Made by a program: the position numbers and the translations under genes. Positions 1 through 6,069 of a stretch of 7,069 nt of DNA are shown here, piece after piece. Numbering within the stretch: the first letter of the stretch is position 1; each line of letters begins with the position of its first letter. Source of the DNA: Candidatus Uhrbacteria bacterium (GTDB lineage: Bacteria; Patescibacteriota; Patescibacteriia; UBA9934; UBA9568); contig DNKR01000057.1 of NCBI GenBank assembly GCA_003497135.1, positions 14,017-21,085 on the forward strand. The letters run 5' to 3'. The notes under the pieces are model-generated. The model had not been told where the DNA came from. It was given only the letters and a program-made list of their open reading frames with translations, and did no database searches.

Positions 1-29
1 GGCGGGGTTGTTTTATTTTTGATTGATTA

Positions 30-1325
30 TTATGATTTTATGCAAATTTCTTTGAGGCGCTGGATAGTTTTTCTGTGCGTAAGGCCGTGGCGAACCATGT
101 CCCTATACTCAATTGATGAAATGTACTTTTTTTCTTCAGCGTCTTTTGGATATCTGTTTAGTATTTGATCTATTTCATTATCCAGCTCATCTTCTGTAAC
201 AGTAATATTTTCTTGTTTTGCGACTTCTGCGAGGGCAAGAGCGGCTTTTATGCGCACAGCAGCTTGTGAAGACAGGTCAAGCTTAATCTCTGCAACAGAT
301 TTTTTTATGCTTGAAACATACGCTTCCCACTCAAGACCCTGCGAGTGCACTCTTTGCTTTAATTCATTAATCATTTTATTCAGCTCCTCGTTCAAAAGAA
401 GTTCCGGGATCTCGTTAATCCTGCTTTCATTTGCCAATTTTTCTACTATTTCGCGCTCTGTTTCCATTGCCGATTCCTCCGTGTGTTCTTTTAACAGATT
501 TTCTTTTATAATCGCTCTTAGTGAACTCATGTCTTTTTGTCCCAAACTTGCAGCAAATGAATCATCAAGTTCTGGCGGCAAAAGACTGTAAACTTCTTTA
601 ATTTCAACCTCGCACAAAACATCTGCGCCGCACAAATCCTTTTTGTAAAAATCTTTTGGAAATGTGATTGGAAATGTTTTATTTTCGCCCTCTTTCATTC
701 CAATCAAAGCATCAACAAAACCAGGGATATAAAAATTTTCAGACAGATAAACCGCGTGATTCGGGCTTTGCCCGCCTTCTATAGGGATCCCTTCCTTTTT
801 TATGTTCATTGAAATTATCGCCTTGTCCGCCTTTGTTATTTCGCGGCTTTTATCCTCGCGCGTCTCTTTTGTTTGCATTTGGCTTATTGTTTTAAGCGCG
901 GCTTCTACTTCTTCGTCTGAAACAACAACAGTTTTTGGTTTAATTGAAAACTCCTTGTAATTGGCAAGTTTTTCTATTTTTGGAATAAGAGAAAACATGG
1001 CTGTATAAACCAAATCATTGCCCGGCGCCAGTTTTTCTACATCAACCGCAGGGCTTCCGATTGTTTCCAGTTTTTCCTTTTCAAGCGATGAAAACAAAGA
1101 ACTGCGAACAATATCTTCTATTGCGTTTTCAAGAATTTTCATTTCACCGAATTTATTTTTTATCATCTCGTACGGAGCTTTTCCCGCCCTGAATCCGTCT
1201 ATGGTTGTTTGCTCTGAAAGGCGTGTTGCAGACGATTCCAGAAAAGGAGCTATTTCTGATTGTGGAACCGTGATTGTTAGTTTGACACTGTTTTTTGGAA
1301 GCATTTCTATTATGCAATGCGGCAT
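30..1325 (-). CDS. tig: Trigger factor, ribosome-associated chaperone and peptidyl-prolyl isomerase
   Basis: Cytosolic chaperone that binds the ribosome at the nascent-chain exit and helps new proteins fold. The 431-residue length is normal for the family. The N-terminal ribosome-binding domain (about 1-125) carries the diagnostic loop GFRAGKAP at 44-51. A central FKBP-like domain (about 165-245) includes PGFVDALIGMKEGE at 201-214. The C-terminal helical substrate-cradling domain is about 250-425. The ATG at 1325 lies 4 bp after the stop of the LysM/M23 gene, so the two are very probably one transcript. A second in-frame ATG (residue 8, position 1304) is possible, but the longer start puts about the usual number of residues before the first beta strand. 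Neither start has a purine-rich ribosome binding site. Only 29 bases remain downstream, so the terminator and any following gene are not visible. Function is confident from the signature loop and domain order; the exact start is less sure. Confidence 0.93.
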   Translation of the reverse strand: MPHCIIEMLPKNSVKLTITVPQSEIAPFLESSATRLSEQTTIDGFRAGKAPYEMIKNKFGEMKILENAIEDIVRSSLFSSLEKEKLETIGSPAVDVEKLAPGNDLVYTAMFSLIPKIEKLANYKEFSIKPKTVVVSDEEVEAALKTISQMQTKETREDKSREITKADKAIISMNIKKEGIPIEGGQSPNHAVYLSENFYIPGFVDALIGMKEGENKTFPITFPKDFYKKDLCGADVLCEVEIKEVYSLLPPELDDSFAASLGQKDMSSLRAIIKENLLKEHTEESAMETEREIVEKLANESRINEIPELLLNEELNKMINELKQRVHSQGLEWEAYVSSIKKSVAEIKLDLSSQAAVRIKAALALAEVAKQENITVTEDELDNEIDQILNRYPKDAEEKKYISSIEYRDMVRHGLTHRKTIQRLKEICIKS

Positions 1326-1329
1326 ATTG

Positions 1330-2619
1330 TTAACGAATATAATTTAGTGGATTTTGGAATTTTCCATTTACAATAACTTCAAAGTGAAGGTGTGTGCCTG
1401 TTGAGCGGCCGGTTGTACCTGTTTTTTGCAGGGCTTGTCCGGCACTAACCTGGTCTCCGACAGAAACAAGGTTTTTGCTTGCATGAGCATAACGGGTGGT
1501 TATTCCCCCGCCATGGTCAACCTCAACAGTTAGACCATAACCGTTTCTCCATCCAACGAATGATACTGTACCGCCAGCGGCAGCATAGTTGCTGGTATTG
1601 TAATCACCATCAATATCCAGACCCGTGTGGCGCCAGCCATAATATTGAGTAATGACTCTCCAGTCAGTCGGCCAGACCCATGTACCGCTTCCTGTTGAAG
1701 CGCCGCGTTTTTGAACCGGAGCGTTATCGTTTGTGTATGATGGCACTTGTCTTGGAGCAACATAAGCCGGCGCTGGTTTTTTGCCGTTTGGAACTATAAT
1801 GCTTTCGCCGACAGCAATGTCGTCAGCGCTTGCAAGGCGATTGAATTCAATTATTTCCTCTGGCGTTACATTGTAGATTTTCGCGATTTTTGCAACAGTG
1901 TCGCCGCGTTTGATCGTGTGCGAAAGCCCGCTTGTTGGAAGGATTTTTAGCGTGTCCCCCGGGCGGATTGTGCTTCTGGTTGAAAGATCGTTTGCCCAAA
2001 GAAGCGTTGTTAGAGAAATGCCGAATTTTTCTGCAATAATACCTGATGTGTCGCCTTCTTGCACTATATATGTTTCAGTTTCTGTTCGCGTTCGTTCGGT
2101 TCCCTCTTGGATTGTTGGAACAGAAAGTGCGCTGCCGCCAACGCGGGTTGTTACATGTTCTTCGTCAATATAATCAAAATCAATATGCGGCTCTTCTGAA
2201 ATCACAGCCGCGCCAAGATAAGTGCTTGGAATAATTTCTTTTGTTTCGCTTTGCGCCATTACCTCTTCAATGCCAGACGCGCTGTTTGGATTCATTATGT
2301 TGTACAAAATACTGTTTTCGCCAAATGATTCCGCCCTGACCTCATTGGTTTGAATGTTCATGATTGCAGCAATTGCCACAACAGAAGCTACAGCCGTGTG
2401 TACTGTAAAGCGGTTAGCAACAAGAAAAAGAAGCTTGTTTTTGGCAGGCAGGTACATTCGTGCAAATTTTCGTTTAATAAAGAAGAAAAACGAATAACCG
2501 CGCACACCAAGGGTACGTATCAAAAATCGACCGAATGATACGATTGGCCTAAAAAACAACCTAATATACCGCTTAATATGCGGTTTTGTTTTGACTCCAG
2601 CACGAACGATTTCGAGCAA
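1330..2619 (-). CDS. Membrane-anchored LysM-LysM-M23 peptidoglycan endopeptidase
   Basis: Predicted zinc metallopeptidase that cuts peptide cross-links in peptidoglycan outside the cell membrane. The N-terminus is very basic and aromatic (about 1-70), followed by one hydrophobic segment (about 74-88) that should anchor the protein with its bulk outside. Two LysM peptidoglycan-binding domains follow, about 184-227 (starts YIVQEGDT) and 234-277 (starts HTIKRGDT). After a Pro-rich linker comes the M23/LytM domain, about 315-427. Its active site looks intact: HTGLD gives H331 and D335, H379 lies in RYAHAS, and THLHFE gives H410 and H412. No catalytic residue is missing, so it is probably active rather than an EnvC-like activator. 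The start used is a TTG codon with no Shine-Dalgarno; no in-frame ATG exists upstream, and the next ATG is residue 55, which would remove much of the basic leader but keep the membrane segment. It leads an operon with trigger factor and lies about 65 nt behind a perfect-consensus promoter. Confidence 0.9.
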   Translation of the reverse strand: MLEIVRAGVKTKPHIKRYIRLFFRPIVSFGRFLIRTLGVRGYSFFFFIKRKFARMYLPAKNKLLFLVANRFTVHTAVASVVAIAAIMNIQTNEVRAESFGENSILYNIMNPNSASGIEEVMAQSETKEIIPSTYLGAAVISEEPHIDFDYIDEEHVTTRVGGSALSVPTIQEGTERTRTETETYIVQEGDTSGIIAEKFGISLTTLLWANDLSTRSTIRPGDTLKILPTSGLSHTIKRGDTVAKIAKIYNVTPEEIIEFNRLASADDIAVGESIIVPNGKKPAPAYVAPRQVPSYTNDNAPVQKRGASTGSGTWVWPTDWRVITQYYGWRHTGLDIDGDYNTSNYAAAGGTVSFVGWRNGYGLTVEVDHGGGITTRYAHASKNLVSVGDQVSAGQALQKTGTTGRSTGTHLHFEVIVNGKFQNPLNYIR

Positions 2620-2690
2620 AAGCCAAATTGCCAGTTTTTGTATTCTTGGGCGAATATGGGTATTTATTAGATACTTTAATTGTGGCAGGT

Positions 2691-2719
2691 ATTATACCTA
2701 AAACTAGCCATTTTGTCAA
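2691..2719 (-). promoter_or_regulatory. Consensus sigma70-type promoter for the M23-tig operon
   Basis: On the minus strand TTGACA (2719-2714) is followed after exactly 17 bases by TATAAT (2696-2691). Both hexamers match the housekeeping sigma consensus at every base. Transcription should start near 2684, giving a leader of about 65 nt before the TTG start at 2619. The -35 hexamer falls inside an inverted repeat (2707-2731) that may be an operator. Seen directly in sequence; activity is inferred. Confidence 0.85.
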
Positions 2720-2731
2720 TCCATAAATGGC
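2707..2731. repeat. Inverted repeat overlapping the -35 of the M23-tig promoter
   Basis: Perfect 7-bp arms GCCATTT (2707-2713) and AAATGGC (2725-2731) are separated by 11 bases. The centre-to-centre distance of the arms is 18 bp, close to two helical turns, as for a dimeric repressor site. The repeat covers the -35 of the leftward promoter and ends about 40 bp before the -35 of the rightward one. No regulator is encoded in the window, so an operator role is only a suggestion; chance is possible in A/T-rich DNA. Confidence 0.4.
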
Positions 2732-2750
2732 ATTTTTTAGCTTAAATTAG

Positions 2751-2800
2751 CAAAAAAAATTTTAATATTTATTGACTTGCATACACAAATCGGGTATTAT
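2751..2800 (+). promoter_or_regulatory. hppA promoter with UP-like element
   Basis: TTGACT (2772-2777), a 17-base spacer and TATTAT (2795-2800) form a strong sigma70-type promoter, with one mismatch to consensus in each hexamer. Immediately upstream, 2751-2770 is an A-tract followed by T-rich sequence, placed where an UP element contacts the RNA polymerase alpha subunit. Transcription should start near 2807, leaving about 35 nt before the hppA ATG. The site is seen directly; the UP-element role is inferred from position and composition. Confidence 0.75.
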
Positions 2801-2841
2801 ATTTTCTGATTTTGTTTTTGACTAATTCATAACTTATTTTT

Positions 2842-4830
2842 ATGAGCATACCTGTTTTATCAATCCTTGCTTCTTGTGTTGCCCTGCTCTATGGCGCCTT
2901 GCTTATTCGCTGGGTAATGAAAAAGCCAAGCGGGGACGGAAAAATGAAAGGCATTGCGCTGGCTATTGAGCAGGGCGCGTCTGCTTATCTTTCAAGGCAG
3001 TATAAAGTTATTGCGGTTATTGGGCTTGCGGTGTTTATTTTGCTAGGGTTTGCCATTTCATGGACTATGGCGCTTGGATTTTTGGTTGGCGCAGTGCTTT
3101 CAGGGCTTGCTGGCGCAATCGGAATGAACGTGTCTGTTCGTGCAAATGTCAGAACAGCAGAGGCTGCGAAAATCGGAATGAAACAAGCTCTTGATGTTGC
3201 TGTTAGAGGCGGGGCTGTTACAGGAATTTTTGTTGTTGGCCTTGGCCTTCTCGGTGTTTCTGGATTTTATGCGATTACAGGCAGTGTTGACGCGCTTATA
3301 GGTCTTGGTTTTGGAGGATCATTGATTTCTATTTTTGCGCGCTTGGGCGGAGGCATATTTACAAAAGCCGCTGATGTCGGAGCTGATCTTGTTGGCAAGG
3401 TTGAGGCGGGTATCCCAGAAGACGATCCAAGAAACCCGGCTGTTATCGCTGACAATGTCGGTGACAATGTCGGTGATTGCGCCGGTATGGCAGCTGACTT
3501 GTTTGAAACATACGCAGTAACTTCTGTTGCCGCAATGTTGCTCGGTTCGCTCTTGTTTGATATTCAAGAAGCTGTAACTTATCCGCTTGCTTTGGGATCA
3601 ATTGCGATTATCGCATCTATTGTTGGAACATTTTTTATTAAGCTTGGAAAAAAACAAAACATCATGGGCGCGCTTTACAAAGGGCTTGCTGTTGCCGGAA
3701 TTTTATCAGCAATAGGATTTTATTTTGTAACTCGCGCAATGTTTGGAGCAGAAAGCGGAATTGATGCAAAAAGTTTGTTTTTGGCTTCTCTTGTCGGGCT
3801 TGTTGTAACAACGCTAATGATTGTAATTACAGAATACTATACAGCTACCCGTTATTCTCCTGTTAAAAAAATTGCAGAAGCATCGCAAACAGGGCACGGA
3901 ACAAATGTTATTGCCGGACTCGCGCTTTCAATGAAAGCAACAGCGCTTCCTGTAATTGTGATTGCTACCGGTATTTTTGCAGCTTATTCGTTTGCAGGAA
4001 TTTACGGAGTTGCAATTGCAGCAATGAGCATGCTTTCTCTTACAGGCATCATTGTAACAATGGACGCTTATGGTCCCATAACTGATAATGCCGGCGGAAT
4101 CGCGGAAATGGCTGATCTTCCGGAATCAGTTCGCGAGGTTACAGATCCGCTTGATGCTGTTGGCAACACAACAAAAGCAGTAACAAAGGGTTATGCGATT
4201 GCATCAGCCGGGCTTGCTTCGCTTGTTTTGTTTGCAAGCTACACAGAAGAGCTGGAAAAGCTCGGGCAATCAATTGTATTTGAACTTGCTGATCCAAAGG
4301 TTTTGATAGGATTATTTATCGGTGGAATGCTCCCTTATCTTTTTGGAGCATATGCAATGGAAGCGGTTGGAAAAGTCGGCGGCAAGGTTGTTGAAGAAGT
4401 CCGCAGGCAATTCCGCGAGATCCCTGGAATAATGGAAGGGACAGGAAAACCGGATTATAAAAAAGCAGTGGATATTGTTACGCGAGGCGCTCTGAATCAA
4501 ATGATTGTACCTGCTCTAATCCCAATAGTCGCTCCTATCGCGCTTGGTTTGTTGCTTGGCCCATCAGCGCTCGGTGGTTTGCTTATTGGAAGCATTGTTA
4601 CAGGACTGTTCGTTGCAATTTCTATGACAACAGGCGGAGGCGCATGGGACAATGCAAAAAAATACATTGAGCAAGGCAATTACGGTGGAAAGGGCTCCGC
4701 AACACATCAAGCGGCGGTTACCGGTGATACCGTTGGTGATCCATACAAAGACACAGCCGGCCCAGCAATAAATCCAATGATCAAAATTGTAAATATTATT
4801 GCCCTGTTGATTGTTGGTTTGATTGTATAA
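2842..4830 (+). CDS. hppA: Membrane-bound proton-pumping pyrophosphatase, K+-independent type
   Basis: Integral membrane pump that hydrolyses pyrophosphate and moves H+ across the cytoplasmic membrane. The 662 residues with about 16 hydrophobic segments match the family. The active-site region is intact: D178-x7-K186-x-E188, then EAGIPEDDPRNPA (188-200) and the paired DNVGD repeats (204-212). The C-terminal half adds TDNAGGIAEM (414-423), DNAKKYIE (603-610) and GDTVGDPYKDTAG (628-640), which bind Mg-pyrophosphate. GNTTKAVTKG (441-450) has Lys445, and Thr448 three residues on. In this family these mark K+-independent H+ pumps, whereas K+-dependent ones have Ala and Gly there. Na+ pumping is therefore unlikely. 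The gene is monocistronic: own promoter upstream, hairpin terminator 12 bp after the stop. The ATG is preceded by T-rich sequence without a Shine-Dalgarno. In a bacterium with little or no respiratory chain it would recover energy from biosynthetic pyrophosphate as proton-motive force. Confidence 0.97.
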   Translation: MSIPVLSILASCVALLYGALLIRWVMKKPSGDGKMKGIALAIEQGASAYLSRQYKVIAVIGLAVFILLGFAISWTMALGFLVGAVLSGLAGAIGMNVSVRANVRTAEAAKIGMKQALDVAVRGGAVTGIFVVGLGLLGVSGFYAITGSVDALIGLGFGGSLISIFARLGGGIFTKAADVGADLVGKVEAGIPEDDPRNPAVIADNVGDNVGDCAGMAADLFETYAVTSVAAMLLGSLLFDIQEAVTYPLALGSIAIIASIVGTFFIKLGKKQNIMGALYKGLAVAGILSAIGFYFVTRAMFGAESGIDAKSLFLASLVGLVVTTLMIVITEYYTATRYSPVKKIAEASQTGHGTNVIAGLALSMKATALPVIVIATGIFAAYSFAGIYGVAIAAMSMLSLTGIIVTMDAYGPITDNAGGIAEMADLPESVREVTDPLDAVGNTTKAVTKGYAIASAGLASLVLFASYTEELEKLGQSIVFELADPKVLIGLFIGGMLPYLFGAYAMEAVGKVGGKVVEEVRRQFREIPGIMEGTGKPDYKKAVDIVTRGALNQMIVPALIPIVAPIALGLLLGPSALGGLLIGSIVTGLFVAISMTTGGGAWDNAKKYIEQGNYGGKGSATHQAAVTGDTVGDPYKDTAGPAINPMIKIVNIIALLIVGLIV

Positions 4831-4841
4831 AAGTTAAAAAT

Positions 4842-4868
4842 CAAAAAGCGGGCACGACCCGCTTTTTG
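4842..4868. terminator. Bidirectional intrinsic terminator between hppA and DoxX
   Basis: An 11-bp perfect stem, CAAAAAGCGGG (4842-4852) with CCCGCTTTTTG (4858-4868), closes a 5-base loop CACGA. The stem is flanked by A's on the left and T's on the right, so each strand has a GC-rich stem followed by a T run. It lies 12 bp after the hppA stop and 52 bp after the DoxX stop on the other strand, serving both convergent genes. Confidence 0.9.
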
Positions 4869-4920
4869 GTTTGACTTAATTTTTTTGAAATACCAGAGTC
4901 TCTTTTTATTTTTAAAAGTT

Positions 4921-5310
4921 TTATACAAGAACAAACCTTCCGCCCCCGATAAATAATATTGCTATATTTGCAGCAAGAAGGACAAGATCAAACTCCCAGC
5001 CGGATTTGTCCATTGCAAAAAAGGGCGTATGCCAGCGTAAAATTTTGTAGTACAGCGCGCCCAGCATTACAAGTCCTAAAATAAGCGCGCCAATTTGCGC
5101 GTAAATGCCGAGTATAACAGAAATACCGCCGGCAAGTTCTGCTGTTCCAAGAAGCATAACAGCGAGCGGGTGCCAGCCAATGCCGCCAGCCATCATTGCC
5201 GGGTTTTTTAATTTTGGAACAGAGTGATAAAGGAAAATTATACCAACAGCGATTCTTAGCGCCAAAATCCCAAGGTCGCTGTATTGAGTGAGTGCTGTGA
5301 AAATAGGCAT
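4921..5310 (-). CDS. DoxX family membrane protein
   Basis: Small integral membrane protein of 129 residues with four predicted helices (about 12-30, 48-68, 70-90 and 105-122), the usual DoxX size and topology. Typical family features are the first helix LRIAVGIIFLYHSVPKLKNP (18-37), with the polar HSVPKLKNP segment ending it, GTAELAGGISVILG (55-68) in the second helix, and an FDLVLLAANIAI stretch in the last. The family's biochemical role is not settled; relatives are linked to redox or respiratory membrane complexes and oxidative stress, so no reaction is assigned. It lies 80 bases downstream of the tRNA-His on the same strand without a convincing promoter of its own and may be read through from the tRNA promoter. 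It ends at the terminator shared with hppA. The ATG at 5310 has no Shine-Dalgarno. Family assignment is good; function unknown. Confidence 0.82.
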   Translation of the reverse strand: MPIFTALTQYSDLGILALRIAVGIIFLYHSVPKLKNPAMMAGGIGWHPLAVMLLGTAELAGGISVILGIYAQIGALILGLVMLGALYYKILRWHTPFFAMDKSGWEFDLVLLAANIAILFIGGGRFVLV

Positions 5311-5389
5311 AGATATTATTTTTATTTTACTGTATTTTGTTGCGCGCGAATAGTGCGGCTAAAGGGATTTTTGTATTTACTCACAAAAG

Positions 5390-5461
5390 GGCGGCCAGAG
5401 GGAATCGAACCCTCATGGCTGGTACCACAAACCAGTGTTCTACCACTGAACTATGGCCGCC
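5390..5461 (-). tRNA. tRNA-His (anticodon GTG)
   Basis: The minus strand folds into a full cloverleaf. The acceptor is GCGGCCA (5460-5454) with TGGCCGC (5397-5391), the D stem is GTTC/GAAC, and the anticodon stem CTGGT/ACCAG closes the loop TTGTGGT (5430-5424), giving anticodon GTG at 5428-5426. The variable loop is CCAT, and the T stem GAGGG/CCCTC carries loop TTCGATT. An extra 5' G (5461) faces C73 (5390), the G-1:C73 pair used by bacterial histidyl-tRNA synthetase. The bases after C73 are C then T's, so the CCA end is not encoded and must be added by CCA-transferase. Confidence 0.96.
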
Positions 5462-5483
5462 ATTTTGAAGACGAAGTGCAGAA

Positions 5484-5512
5484 AATTTATCATTTTTGGA
5501 AAATAAAATCAA
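5484..5512 (-). promoter_or_regulatory. Probable tRNA-His promoter
   Basis: On the minus strand TTGATT (5512-5507) and TAAATT (5489-5484) are 17 bases apart, each with two mismatches to the sigma70 consensus. Transcription would start near 5477, about 16 nt before the mature tRNA 5' end, a normal leader for RNase P removal. It lies just after the DUF5665-like gene, where no terminator hairpin is visible, so readthrough from that unit may also contribute. Confidence 0.5.
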
Positions 5513-5550
5513 GACCCGTGCCGTTTTTCTATTTTTGTATTAAATACTGA

Positions 5551-5763
5551 CTAAAATGGTTTAAGGGCTCTGTATGTTTCAATAAATGTTTGCCCAAAAG
5601 ATGTAAAACTTAAAATCCAAAGCAAAATACCTATAAGCACAAAACTTCCGACAAAAGCGCCCACTCCCCTGGCTATTCCGCCAAGAAAATTTATAAAAAG
5701 AAATTTAGACACTGGCCCGTATTCTACAACATCGCTTATTTGTTTTTTGTTTTGCTTTTTCAC
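5551..5763 (-). CDS. Small single-helix membrane protein, DUF5665-like
   Basis: A 70-residue protein with a charged N-terminus (MKKQNKKQ), one strongly hydrophobic helix (about 35-54) and a short polar tail. NFLGGIARGVGAFVG (25-39) just before and into the helix resembles the conserved core of DUF5665 proteins as I recall them, a family of small membrane proteins of unknown function. The start is GTG, 8 bp after the stop of the glutaredoxin gene, so the two are translated from one message. There is no Shine-Dalgarno and no ATG in the short gap. The pairing may mean that the glutaredoxin acts on or near a membrane partner, but that is inference. The coding call is supported by operon placement and protein-like sequence; the family name is less certain. 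Confidence 0.75.
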   Translation of the reverse strand: MKKQNKKQISDVVEYGPVSKFLFINFLGGIARGVGAFVGSFVLIGILLWILSFTSFGQTFIETYRALKPF

Positions 5764-5771
5764 AACAAATT

Positions 5772-6020
5772 TTATATCTTATTTGAAAGAATTTTTTCCA
5801 GTTTTTCCCTGTCAAAACCAATTATTAGCTCTTCTGATCCTTCTCGCTCAACCAGCATTACAGGCACGCCCATTTGTTTTGTTTTTTCAATCATTTTTCT
5901 TGCGGCTTCTTCGTTTTCTGAAACATCAATCTCTGTGTATTGGATTCCTTTTTCGCTCAAAAACGATTTTGCTTGCTGACAATACGGGCAGGTCGGGGTT
6001 GTGTATACGGTTATGTGCAT
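5772..6020 (-). CDS. Glutaredoxin-like thiol-disulfide oxidoreductase (CPYC)
   Basis: An 82-residue cytosolic thioredoxin-fold protein expected to reduce disulfides. The first strand ITVYTTPT (3-10) leads into the redox motif CPYC (11-14), both cysteines present. The cis-proline comes in GVPV (51-54), and the family's end motif is IIGFDREKLEKIL (66-78). The lone-domain size and the VPVMLV segment fit the small NrdH/YruB-like glutaredoxins better than glutathione-dependent E. coli Grx1. The electron donor (glutathione, thioredoxin reductase or other) cannot be read from the sequence. The ATG at 6020 lies about 15 nt behind the predicted transcription start of a strong promoter. It is first in a two-gene unit with the DUF5665-like membrane protein. 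Confidence 0.9.
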   Translation of the reverse strand: MHITVYTTPTCPYCQQAKSFLSEKGIQYTEIDVSENEEAARKMIEKTKQMGVPVMLVEREGSEELIIGFDREKLEKILSNKI

Positions 6021-6041
6021 ATGTTTTCTGTTAGTTTATTC

Positions 6042-6069
6042 ATTATACTGCATGGAATTAATAAATCAA
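6042..6069 (-). promoter_or_regulatory. Promoter of the glutaredoxin unit
   Basis: On the minus strand TTGATT (6069-6064), a 16-base spacer and a perfect TATAAT (6047-6042). Predicted start near 6035 gives a short leader of about 15 nt. The -35 overlaps the last bases of the NUDIX gene, whose stop begins at 6068, so the glutaredoxin pair can be made independently of the NUDIX gene; no terminator separates them. Confidence 0.7.

Noticed and set aside
1..29. GC-rich start of the window (GGCGGGG) followed by T's as half of a possible tig terminator
   Set aside because: The other arm would lie outside the window, so no hairpin can be shown.
250..591. Plus-strand open frame of 113 codons inside tig
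   Set aside because: Low-complexity Ser/Leu/Phe/Cys content and complete overlap with a convincingly identified trigger factor.
2738..2751. TTAGC direct repeats between the divergent promoters as an operator
   Set aside because: Five-base repeats in A/T-rich DNA are expected by chance.
3451..3474. Perfect 12-bp tandem repeat (GACAATGTCGGT twice)
   Set aside because: It encodes the conserved DNVGDNVGD pyrophosphate-binding motif of HppA, so it reflects protein constraint rather than a DNA element.
5284..5550. Plus-strand open frame of 88 codons
   Set aside because: It runs antisense through the whole tRNA-His gene and its promoter; the protein has no recognisable features.
5521..5560. GTATTTAATAC near-palindrome as terminator of the glutaredoxin unit
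   Set aside because: Arms are A/T-only with a one-base loop and no following T tract; it would not form a stable terminator.
5740..6034. Plus-strand open frames antisense to the glutaredoxin and membrane-protein genes
   Set aside because: They are Phe/Ser/Leu-rich, as expected for the complement of Lys/Glu-rich coding DNA, and the opposite strand has clear protein families.
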